A DNA stretch of 64,000 nucleotides from Himantopus leucocephalus (taxonomy: Eukaryota > Chordata > Aves > Charadriiformes > Recurvirostridae). The notes beneath the pieces were generated by a model. The model saw nothing but the letters and a program-made list of their open reading frames with translations, ran no database searches and had not been told where the DNA came from. Made by a program: the position numbers and the translations under genes. This document shows positions 25,630 through 37,035 of this stretch, piece after piece. The stretch is from contig RSEF01000003.1 in NCBI GenBank assembly GCA_003993805.1, forward strand, positions 40,992,548 to 41,056,547, written 5' to 3'. Each line of letters opens with the position of its first letter. Positions within the stretch are counted from its first letter, which is position 1.

Positions 25630-28506
25630 GGGGGCGAGCTTCATCACCAAACCCCTCCTAACAGGCAGAGGGTTTTTTCCCCCTGAGAATATGTCCTAAG
25701 CGGGAAATACTTCTGGTTTTGCTACCGATTTGATGATGAATGTAGACCAAGTAGGCTTGGTATGGTCAACATTTTTCTACTTTTTCAATGTGGTTAGCAA
25801 GCTAAAGGAGAGACTGCACTAGTAACACCTGTGATCGCCTGCTGCCTGCATGCTTTCCTCTACCATACTCTTTTTCTACACAGCAAATCTACTGGCAATT
25901 AAGAGCTATATGGAGTTCATTAATGAGTAACAGATCTAGATTTATGATCTTTCAGAGGAAAACTTCAATTTCCTCCCAGCTTCCTCCCTCACACAGCATA
26001 TTGACATTAGAGGCAAGAGAAAGAAAACAATGTTTTTATATGCATCTCTTATCATACCTTCCTAAACCATGTGAGGATGAATGTGCTGTAGTTTTCACGG
26101 AAAGAAAAAGTGGGTGCAGCAAAGGTGAGTTTCCTTTACAGCTGGGCAAGAAATAATTATATCAGAAGCAACGACTAAAACCTTGTCTTTCATTTAACTA
26201 TACACTATATGCACTATAAATGCAGTCTCAGAAAAAGTAGCATTCACAGATGAGCCTAACTCTGGTAAACCTGACCATGTATTAGGAATTATAATTTTCT
26301 AATCTATTCTCACTCCTGTTTCTGTTCCTGGCGTGCCCATGCTGTGTGATACCCGAGGACGACAGAGACCGAGGAGCCTGAGCAGCTGTGGCAGCTTTTG
26401 CACTGTACAAAAGAGTCCGCTTGCTCACACTTTGGGCAGAACCGTGCTGCCTTACAAAGGGATGTCGCGATTTTGTATCTCCAAGCATAAACCAGGAGTG
26501 AGATGAAAAATAGCAGCTCTTTGAGACATACCAGTGTTCTTCCTCAAGGACGTTTACTTCTACTCTGCTTCTTGCAAGAGGCCAGAAGCACAATATAGCC
26601 CAAAGTATAGCTCTTAAATGTGACAAAATCTGTCTGGGTCAGCATTAATGACAACCAGAAAAGCTTGATACCCCCACCAGCTATTTTAGAATTGCCTGAG
26701 AATTTAAAACTTAAACCATATCCTTCTATATAAAGCCCTTACACAGAATAAGAACAGCGAAAATGATCAGAGCATACAAAGCACACCTTTTTAGTGTTTT
26801 GAAAGTCAAGAGTGTACTTCAAAATATTTTTTTTAACTTAAAGATACAGTAGCCTAGAATCTACAGCTCTTCAGAAAACAGTTGAATACAGATTTTTCTG
26901 TAAGTTATTTTCACTGGTTGACCTCCACTCAGTAAAGCTGTTTGAGCTATCACCAGTAAAGCTGCAATTAGTAAGATCCATTTAATCAGAAAAGTTATTG
27001 TTGAGCCCTATTAGGAAATGAAAGAACAGTAGTCCTGGCTCAGAACAGCAACAGATCTTTCACTTTATTAGTCTCTCTTTGAGACAATTATCCTAATACA
27101 GTATTGAAGGACTTAGACTCAAGACTAACTTAACCTGACATGGTTTTAGCAGTTGTGGTTATGCAGCAACACCCACACAGTGATATTTTACAGGAAAAAA
27201 ATTTGGAAGAGCATTCCTGGGATGACCAACTGATGTACAGTTTTAATGGAGTATGATATATATCATACGATTTCCATAATGGAGATAAGTCAGTGGTGTA
27301 ACAGAAAAGAGAAAAGTCAACAAGCATGTGTGATGCATGTGAGAAGAGAGTAAACTTTATTACATTCAATAGCATTTATTCTTTACTATACCACTGAGCT
27401 ACTTACCAGGTTGTTTTCCTGCTACACTTCCAAGATAAGCATATGAAACTAATTTATTTCTTTAGTTGGTTGATTGCTTGGTTTGCCGGCAAAATCTCAA
27501 CTTTAATCAACTCAAAACCACACAGAAAAGTCAAATTTTTGACAAATCACAAAAATTATTTTGGATTTGGGCATTAGTTTTATTAAAAGTCTTTACATTC
27601 AAATCAAAAGAAACTTCAATTTCTTTGAAATGTCAGAAGAAAACATAATAATACCAAAATGAATGATCTGGTAAAACTAAAATAAATTAACTAATTTTCC
27701 ATGTCACTGGATCTAACTCCCATCAAAAAACAGTTTAGTTAAAATAATTTTCCTATAACAGCTCCAAGTGAGAAATAATTTCCTAGGCATATTAAGAGGC
27801 TTGGCTCCTCAGTTCAAATCTGCACTTCCACTTTCCCTGCCCATGAACCAAAAATAGAGTTCAGAAAACCTTTGTGCTTAACCAAGTATGAAACTTCTCT
27901 TTCTGTATAAAACTGTCGTTGATAATTTCTGTGTAATAAAGTCACTAAAATAACAAGGTATAAGAATAAATATGATCTGTAAAAGCATAATTCTGGTAAC
28001 AGGTATTTAAGGCATTTTTCTTGTTAAAAATGACACATAAGGCATAATGTATCTTCCTTTCCTTATACAGATGAGAAAACTTATGGGTCTCATCTTTATT
28101 CTCCTCAGTGCTTTGGAAACATGTCCTTACATACATTAGCTGTATCTAAATATCAGGCCCTACTGAACCAGGAGGCACTAGGCTAGTTATACCTCGTTCT
28201 TTCTGCATATCTTTTCCATCTCTGGAGCGATACCGGATCATTTGTTAGAGAACCCAGCAATTTGAGGGCCAGTCTGAGTAGCTGTGGGCTCCCCTCATTT
28301 CCCCCTAGCTTGGGTGCTGCTGTGCCCATTGCACGATCAAGCTTTGAAAAACCTGGGCTGAGCACTGGTGCTGTACTTCTGGAAAGCACACCATGGGGTG
28401 CGCAGCAGAAGTGAAGGGCGAGCAGAGGAAAGCCTGAGCAGCTTTGTGACACCGGGCAGCTCTGGTACACCGGCACAGCACCTGGTAGAAATCGAAGAGT
28501 TCACCC

Positions 28507-28590
28507 CTCTACATAATGAGCTGGCATCTTCTTTTCTGCTGTCCTGGTGCTCNCTCTACATAATAAGCTGGCATCTTCTTTTCTGCTGTC
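28507..28590 (+). repeat. 37-bp direct duplication around a single N
   Basis: Bases 28507-28543 and 28554-28590 are 37-bp copies with one mismatch (AATGAG/AATAAG). The first copy is followed by about nine bases (CTGGTGCTC) and then the N at 28553. This is probably an unmerged contig overlap with a poor-quality contig end. Confidence 0.8.
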
Positions 28591-29121
28591 ACTGCAGGGG
28601 CCCCTCCAGCTCTCTTCAACCTTCAGCCAATGCCCACAGCATCCCACCTTGTGCTCCTGCTTCTGCCCACAGCAGAAGAGCGTAGCCTCTAACAGAGCTT
28701 GCCGAAGCCCAACAGTATCACTGTTGTGCAGGCAGTGGGGGAGTCCTTGGTTCTACTTCACTTTTAACAACTTTGGCAAAAAATGTCTGTATCACTTCTG
28801 TGCCACTTTTGACATCTAGAGTGTTGAAGACATCTCCATGGTAGACAAAATACCGTGCACCAACAAGATCCTAAGCATTCTAGATTCATCGTTAAAAGAA
28901 AAAGACCCATAAAAAATATGCTCCTGCTGCTCATATGACAAAAGTCAAGTGTCAATATTTAAATGGTTGTATGTTTTAGTTACTTTGCTGCCAAACATCA
29001 TTTTACTTGATATTTCTTGGTTTACAGTATGTGTGAGTCAGCTGTCATCAGGAACTCATGCTGATCTGCAAACAAAAGTAGACAATCTGCTAACAAAACA
29101 GAACAGATACATAGATTGAAA

Positions 29122-29286
29122 ATGATTTCTCTTTCATTTAAGGCCAAATTGGCTAACGCCAGCCTCCAAAATGGAAGACACATCAGTCAACAATATCTCT
29201 CACCATCGTTTATTAATTCAGGCCTTGATTATTCTATTAGTGGCAAACTGGCAGTGCATCTATGGTTACACATACAGTGTTCATAA
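29122..29286 (+). other. Short open frame with acceptor-like site, unrecognised
   Basis: A 54-codon frame from ATG 29122 to TAA 29284-29286 contains an acceptor-like TTTCTCTTTCATTTAAG ending at 29142. The 47 codons after it stay open and include ASLQNGRHISQQYLSPSF. An AATAAA overlaps the stop region (29285-29290). A terminal exon is conceivable, but no family is recognised and no donor-bearing partner was found. Confidence 0.12.
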
Positions 29287-31911
29287 TAAATTGCTATGAT
29301 TTGTCATTTAGTTTAAATAGCTATTTACATAATAAATTATTTACATAATCTGTAATATTAACAATACTGACATGGGACTGCCAAATATTTTCCTGCAGAA
29401 CTGTTTTTCTTCTCTTATTATTCTTCAAGGAAAGGAATCTCTAAGCCCTCTTGATTTTAGTCTCCTTATAACTGAGGAAACTTGTATTTTGCCGCTTCAT
29501 TGAAGAAGACATCTTTTCACAACCTTGAACGTACTCATCCAACCTGATTTTCTTATAACCCTCACATCTTTCACTGAGTAAGTTTCTTCCTAAGGAAAAT
29601 GACAGAACATGACATGATCTTATCCATCCCATGGCTATTTTTCCTTAGGCAGCAGCTTTCTCCTTGTCACAGTTGAATTTTCTCAGCCTGTCTTCACGCC
29701 TCACATTTTCACTTGAACCTAAAGGCATCTCTTTGCAACTTTTGAATGTGCACCCCCATGCCTTCTCACATAAAGATGTGAGAGGGCTGAACTGCGTCCC
29801 CAAATATTTCTCATCTCTTTTAGAGGAGCCAGCTCAATAAGCCCACGTTATTTACTCCTTCCATTTGCAAGCCTGTATCTTTATGCTTTGCCCTGTGCTG
29901 CCTTTCCCAGGCTTTAGTAAAATGGGTCATTCAGGGGAATGCAATTGCCAGGGGCTGCTTAGGTGAGCCCAAGTGTGGGACACAGAAGTGCACCTGCACT
30001 GGTGCTGGGAGAAAGAGAGAGGTGTTCAGACTCTGGGAGAAGGGGATGAGTCTCCTGAGCTTGCTTGTGCCCTTCTACAAGTCCTATCTGCCTCACACCT
30101 CTTTTCACCCCTTGGGGGAAATCACTTATCTATCCCATGCTGAAACACTATTCAAAGATCCTGCCCTCTTCCAGCCTCCCGTTGGACCAGCAGCACACCG
30201 CAGCCCGTGCTCTCTCCACAGAACACACCTTCAGCTGCAGAAAAGACTCCTGCTCTCCCACATAGCACAGCAGGCAGAGGACTATTCCCCGGTCAATGGT
30301 ATTGCCATACCCATTCAACATGTCCTTTCCACGTTATGAAGGACCTCAGCAACAGGAGATGCCCTTGGGGCCTTTGCAAAGAGGTATGGGACGTGCTGGG
30401 GAAGGGGGCAAAAGCAGACAAAGTAGGAGCTGGAGCGGTGTTCCAGTGAAAAGCTTTGGGGAGTGCTGTCGGGTTGAGTTTCCAAAGTGAACCCAGCTCA
30501 TGCACACCAAAACTGCTCTGAGAACCAAACCACGCAGGATAAATAAAATCAGAGAATTTGCTTCACAGCTACACGCTGCTCTGAGCCAAATTGCTAATGC
30601 AGGCACAGCGCATGTTGTCAAAGAAGAGAGATGCAGCAGCTCAAAAGGGGCAGCTCAGATATGGGGTGTCCCTATTTGGGGAGCCCCTCAGGCTCTGTTG
30701 ACTTCACTGGGAGCTTAAGGCAGTGCTGCTTTTAAGGTGACAGATGCCTAAAAGGCAGAGGGAAAGACTGGGGGATGTGCTGCGAAGATTCCTTCCTCTC
30801 TTGCTTTCCTGTATTGTGTTGTTATTCACTTGTGCTTCCCCCTATGCTGCCCTGATGTAAAAATTCAGGACTGCAATTCCTGCCTGTCTCTGGCCCTCAG
30901 AGTCCAGAGGTACAGTGGTGGAGTAATGGAGTATAGTAAAAGGGCAGCTTTATGAGCAGCTCGGGTGCCCGAGAATATCCTGAGTCTGACATTAGGCGAA
31001 TAGTGTTTTAAAAACATGTACACACATTTTTTATTTTTTAATTTTATACTACCAAGGTTATTTTCACATTCTCCAGACAGAGTGACTGAGAGGCAATGGA
31101 AAATACAGTATTAGGATGGAGGAACAGTGGACCTTTTCAATGAAACACTTTCTTTTTTGGAAACTGCTTCTTTCCGAGTATTGCTAAGCAAAGGAAATAA
31201 GATCTCTTTTAGCTTTTTATTTCAGGAACATGGGGGAAGGATTGAGAGCAACTTGGACTATAACCCCTGAGAAGCGGGTAAGTCCTCTGTTCTGGGGATA
31301 GGGAATGGTAGAAAAAAGTCCTTTGCTCATTGGGGAAATAGAAGAAGATTATCTTATCTTATAAAGTCTCCTATCTTCACTTTCCACTTGCTAGATTCTC
31401 ACTCTCCTTAGCAATAAACCCTTTACCACTGGAGGTTCACTAGTTTCCTTGCTTATTTCTTTTTCTCTCCCTGCCTGTCACACTTAACTTTGGTTTTAGA
31501 TGTCAGTGAGAAAGATAGATAGCTATTGCTGTGCTTTAGGTATTCAAGAATCACTCAAGTTCTAGCTAACAAGCTCCCTAAGTCAGTTTAGATGATGCAG
31601 AAATGTAAACTCTGCTTTCACCCTCGATGGCTGCATAAAGCATTTTTCTCTGAGCCCAAAAGCTGGAGGAGCCTTTTACTAGCTTGATATGAGATATCAA
31701 ACATGAGTTTTAAGTAAGAGTTCTTATAACAGCTTGCAAAAGCAGGTAGAAACTCCTTCTGACAGGAAATTCGGTTACTGTCAGTACATGTGTGTACGGG
31801 TGTGTGTGACTGAATGGGTGTGGAAAGGTTTTTGTTTGTTCTGTACATTGAATGCAGCCGCTTTGTTCTTTTTCCTAAGCCTTTTTTTCCCCTTTATTGT
31901 CTAAAACCCAT

Positions 31912-32026
31912 CTGGAACAGATGCATCTCATGGCTTGAGAGAAATATTTTTGCTTCTTTAAGATGGATNCTGGAACAGATGCATCTCATGGCTTGAGAGA
32001 AATATTTTTGCTTCTTTAAGATGGAT
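31912..32026 (+). repeat. 57-bp perfect direct duplication around a single N
   Basis: Bases 31912-31968 and 31970-32026 are identical over all 57 positions, separated by the N at 31969. Perfect identity and the token N point to an unmerged contig overlap, not an old tandem duplication. Confidence 0.95.
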
Positions 32027-33407
32027 TCTGTGAGCAGCAGGAAGGGCTTGTGTGTATTGAGGAAAATATACCTAATGAATACTTCATCATTAAACAATAA
32101 GTTACTTTACCAGTCTGTGAATCTTTGTTTTCTCCAGTGCAACAGTATAGTCATGGGTCCAGGCATGAGTACCTTCTTTGCAGTGAAGACCTATCATTAT
32201 TATAAATGTATCCTCAGTTTTTGCCATCTCATGTCTGTAACAGACAGCTGATATTGACAGGATCTATATGGTCTTTGGGATAATGCGTTACAAGTCTAAG
32301 CTACAATTATATTGCATTAGACAGACAGGTCAGGAATCTATTTCATAAGAATTTCTCCACATTGCTAAAAACTCCCTTATAAATATTTCCCACTGAATTC
32401 AGAAATTCCGATGAGAAATAACGATACAGAAGTTTCTCTCAACTTTTCAGAATGGAATTGATGGGGCCATGAGCATTTTTAGCTGCTTGATTTCCTGGCA
32501 CCTCACTGTGGAGCATCTATAAAGGCAGTGGTGGGAAGAAGAATATGAGTTATCCAGGCAGAGAAGTGGATTGGCTACCAAAGGTCAGACTTTATTAACT
32601 GGGGAGATGTACTGGTTTCTGTAAGAAAATCTGTTATAATATACATACACTTGCTGAAGAGTTGGCCTCTTCAGATCATCATTTTCTAGCAGAAGAGTAT
32701 TTCCCTGAAAAATTTATGATTAGTTAATTAAGAAAAAAGCAGTTTCACTTTTTCCCTACAAAAGCTTAATATCTTTGTAATTATAAAGCTGCTGCCAAGT
32801 ATACCTTGAGCATGAATTTTTAAGAAGATTGAGGTAGACAAAGGAATGTTGCAGAAAATGCAAACCTTGAACCAGTTTTTACTGCCTTTTCCTTTGTGTT
32901 ATTTAAATTTAGCTTAAAGACAGTTTAATTATTTCTCTCTGAATCTGGAGGTAATATTGGATTAAAATTCCACATCAAACTAATTTTGTGGAATCAAAAT
33001 TATAGAAGTGTAAAATAAGACAGACTGATTTCGGTTGTAACTATGGAGAAGTTACCCATTATTGTCCAAATAGATGAATAATTATTTGAACCATTTCCTG
33101 TGCTCAGCCAGAGCTCAAACACAAAGTAGAGTGGATGGAGGAGCAAACACTGAAAATGTAGAAGTAAGTGTTACCTCATTCTGAAAACAAATAGTGGTGC
33201 TGCAGAGCCTCCACTGTTAATGGCTGTGCCATGTGCACTTTATTAAGAGGAACGATTGTCTCTGTTAGATAAGGTGTTATGGAAGTGCAGACATATGTCT
33301 TTGTTAATGGGCTTTTTGTACGAGTCTGATAGGGAAATAAATGTGCCGTGCTCAGAGTGAAGTCCTGGTACAGATATGAGACACGGTCGGACCAAAGACC
33401 TTGCAGG

Positions 33408-33507
33408 NNNNNNNNNNNNNNNNNNNNNNNNNNNNNNNNNNNNNNNNNNNNNNNNNNNNNNNNNNNNNNNNNNNNNNNNNNNNNNNNNNNNNNNNNNNNN
33501 NNNNNNN
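33408..33507. other. 100-base assembly gap
   Basis: Exactly 100 N. Neither flank shows a repeat that would explain the break. Confidence 0.98.
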
Positions 33508-35044
33508 ACCACTCTAAATTTTCAAAAGGCTATTTCTTGGCCAAAGAAGAGAATACAGTGAAACTATGTTTGTCTACTATAAACACACTAAATTTAATTT
33601 TTCTCTAGGAGCCTTTTCTTGCTCATAAATGTGAATAATAGCACACAGGAATCATTGCCAGTTCTCCTTCTCTGTCATTTATACTCATCAAAAGAAAATA
33701 ATACAACTTTATGACTTTTCTATCTCTTTGCTAGACTATGACCATGGAAGTAGAAAAAGAGCAAGAACATTGAATTTCTCACCACTTCTGTGACACTACT
33801 GCCAGCAGAGTTCTGGCTTTGTGAACAGAAACTTCCTTTTGAAGTCTCGTGTTTGATGAGATAGACCTTACTCTGTGTGTTATCCCATTCCCGTTGCCCC
33901 CTGCCCAAGGAGTGAAGGCAGGCAGGACCGTGCAGACCCGTCAAAGCCAAAGCGGAGCTGTAGCCACGGGCACAAAGGGCTGGGCTTTCACCCTGTGAAA
34001 GACAAATAGAGGAGGCTGGTGGGAGGCAACGTGCCAAGGCACCGAGCAAATTTTGAGGGACTCGGGTTCAAGGTCTGCCCTTGGCTTGCTGGGCAAACTG
34101 CTTCCCCTGCTGCCTTCTGCTTCCAGCAAATAAGGGTACTGCCACCTGCTAACTCTGTGCCAAAGAGATTTCAAACAAAATGTTTAGGTTATTTTGCAAA
34201 ATTGCCTCAGAGATCAAATTAAAGTTTTTAAATGTTTTTATTTTTGATTTTTATGAAGAAGCACACAGAGAGCAAGACACTGGAGAACAGTCAGTAGCCC
34301 AGTGCAAATGCCTGGACAGTGACAGAGAGGAGGGATTTTAGTGCAGACCTGCATTTTAATTAAATGTTCAGACCAGCCAAATATTCCAGCACTGCTTATT
34401 TTAATTTTGATCCTCTTGAACTGAAGAAAAATGTTTTCAACTGATTCCTAAGAACTGCAGAGCTAACCCTTTTAAGTGCTTGTGGATCTGCATAGGAAAA
34501 ACAACATGTGAGGACCTTACACTGTGACTGTATCAGAGTTTATGAGGCAATTTCATAAAAAGCCTTCCAACATGGTGAAGATGGACGGAGTTTATTACCC
34601 ACTAAAGGCAATCCCATGCAGCAAGTTGTCTTGTGTGCTATATCCCCACAGCTGCTGTGATTTTCAGTCAGAGCAACTCCTTGTGTCACATCTGGAGAAA
34701 CTTCACTCCATCCACCACCCCCTTTATCTGCCACTGGTGTTGGTGGCTGTCCTGGATGGTAGCTGAGAACAAGCTCTATTACAAGCATGTAAAATCTTTG
34801 GATATCTGCCTAACCACCTCCTCTATCATGCAGTCCTAACAAATTTCACACAGTCATAAAACTTTGCAATATTCATTATTTCTCTAGAACCTAAACTCCT
34901 GGAATCATGTTGTTTCTAGAAAATGTCAGTTTTTGGTTTTATTTACCATGAGCAGTTTGTTACTTGTGGTTTCTGAGACAACCTTTAAAAATCATGGTGA
35001 GCCTACTGCTCAGGCTGGAAAGGCAGGAGATAATTAAAAGGAGA

Positions 35045-35088
35045 ATCCACAGCAGTTTGGGCAGACATCCACAGCAGTTTGGGCAGAC
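35045..35088. repeat. 22-bp tandem duplication, two perfect copies
   Basis: ATCCACAGCAGTTTGGGCAG plus AC is present twice head to tail (35045-35066 and 35067-35088) with no N between. It is therefore likely a real small tandem duplication or an allelic variant. Confidence 0.9.
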
Positions 35089-36648
35089 ATCCCCAGGAGG
35101 GTACCGCATCTCTGCATGGCTGGGCCTGAGGACAAGGGAGACACGGTCACACAGGCAGAGTGACAGCAGTCAAAAAGTAGCAAAAAGGTGGATGGCACCA
35201 ATAACAGATATTTATACTTGTTGTTCCCCTTTATTTCTCTCTATGTTTAAATAAGAGAGCAAGATGGTTAATAGCTGTCACAGCTGTAGGTGGTAAGTGG
35301 AGGTATGTGCACTTATACCTCCAAGAACTCGCTGAATGATGTGCAGTGACACGATTATCAATCTCTAGCCACCTAGGTGTCTTTATTACATTAAAATGAA
35401 CACAGCAAAATTTGATAAACCAGCCAGGAGCCCTGAGGTTAACACAAGTCCCAGAGTTCTTGTTCTTTTGAAAATTAGTATTTCTTTTCAAACTTGGTTT
35501 GGAAAAACCCCAAGGGTTTGTTAACAAATAATTTGATGTATAGCAGAAGTAACAGGCTTATTGCTGCAATACTATAGGGATTTATTCTGAACATATTTCA
35601 GACATCTCTGATTTGTAGTACTGCTGTGTTGATGACATCGGCTTTCATATTTTTCTTATCTTCTTGCAACTATTCATTTTCTTTGTTGCTTAAGGCTCTT
35701 TTTAATATTTGTGGTTGGAAGCTTGTTTTACTTTGGTTATTTTCCTTTTTCTGTTTGGATTGTTGTTGTTGGTAAGGGCTTTACTTTTTTGGGGTGAAAA
35801 TATTTTCCAGAGAGGCAAAAAACAGCAGGAAAATGCCAAGAAAATGCTGAAATATCAAAGAAAAAAAGAAGAAAGAAAACTTACAGCCCCCTCACCTCAG
35901 CTCTGACTTTTCTTCTCTCCAGAATAATGAACAGTTACTCCTCACTCTGGTGTACCTCTAGGGCTTCAAACCAGCGGTGGAACACACATCTGCTATGTTT
36001 CAATGGGTTTTAATTCTGCTACAACTCTCTTCTTGTAAGTGACAGAGACTTAAGGACCGGGACTCTCTGAGCTAGCTGTAAAAAAGTGTTTAGGAGCCTC
36101 AGATGTCCCATGGGGAAGCCAGGACCTTCAGAGCTGAAATGTCCACCCCAGGCAGCTGCTCTGGCAGCTCTGGTGCTTCGGTGGCACTGCCGAGGTGACA
36201 CTGGGCACCTCAGGCACCCCCACTGCTTGACCCTGGCTTGAAATGCGGGTGCCCAGCCAGGCATTTTAAAGAAAGGTTATAGCATGTCTCCTTCATTGCT
36301 TTCTTTGGTTGAGAATAAGGCTCCTAAAGGGAAGGGCTGAAGCTTTTCCCTACTGGCTTGTGCCCAGCATGGCATCCGGGGTGGGACGGATCCCGGCCAT
36401 GCTCCTCCCGCCCCGGCTGCCTCTGGACCTACCCTGCGATAACCCACTGTGCCCGTTTGGCACGGAAGGAGCCTAAGCACCAAACACAAGGTCCTACCCA
36501 AGGAGCATTAAAGGTAGCCTATACAGAGACTAAATTTGTAGGCAGCATCCTTCCTTACTTGCACCTTCCCCGCCCTGCACTGTCTCTGCTAGCGTGCTGC
36601 AGGAGAGCATGCTCTTTGGAAGATTTATTTGCAATAAAAGAAAGTTAG

Positions 36649-37035
36649 AAATTGGTGATTCAGTTGTAAAGTGTGGGAATTAAAAAAAAAAAAAAATCCA
36701 GGCAGTGCAAAACAGAAACCTCAGCGTGCTGTTTATTCAGTGCTGGCAACTCATACCCACTTTATTGATTTAAAGCGCAACAGGCAGTCACAGGGTATTG
36801 TTTCAGCAGCTGGGCCATGTGTTGAAGTGAAACTCTAAGTCNAAAATTGGAGATTCAGTTGTAAAGTGTGGGAATTAAAAAAAAAAAAAATCCAGGCAGC
36901 GCAAAACAGAAACCTCAGCGTGCTGTTTATTCAGTGCTGGCAACTCATACCCACTTTATTGATTTAAAGCGCAACAGGCAGTCACAGGGTATTGTTTCAG
37001 CAGCTGGGCCATGTGTTGAAGTGAAACTCTAAGTC
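36649..37035 (+). repeat. About 193-bp direct duplication around a single N
   Basis: Bases 36649-36841 (193 bp) and 36844-37035 (192 bp) are almost identical. Differences are GGTGATT/GGAGATT, GCAGTGC/GCAGCGC and a poly-A run of 15 versus 14. The N is at 36842, between the copies. Two substitutions and one homopolymer indel fit two haplotypes or sequencing error at overlapping contig ends. Confidence 0.95.

Larger units (their letters stand above)
23331..33407. other. Mostly unique noncoding sequence
   Basis: No confident gene or repeat was recognised beyond the small items listed separately. GC-richer patches lie at about 28220-28700 and 29980-30720, with overlapping open frames up to 105 codons and no recognisable domains. 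A 15-base poly-A run follows two CATCAAAAAA units (24651-24679). A pyrimidine-rich stretch occurs around 29640-29900. Confidence 0.55.

Noticed and set aside
27812..27825. B-box-like GTTCAAATC suggesting a tRNA or tRNA-derived SINE
   Set aside because: No upstream A box and no pairing acceptor stem.
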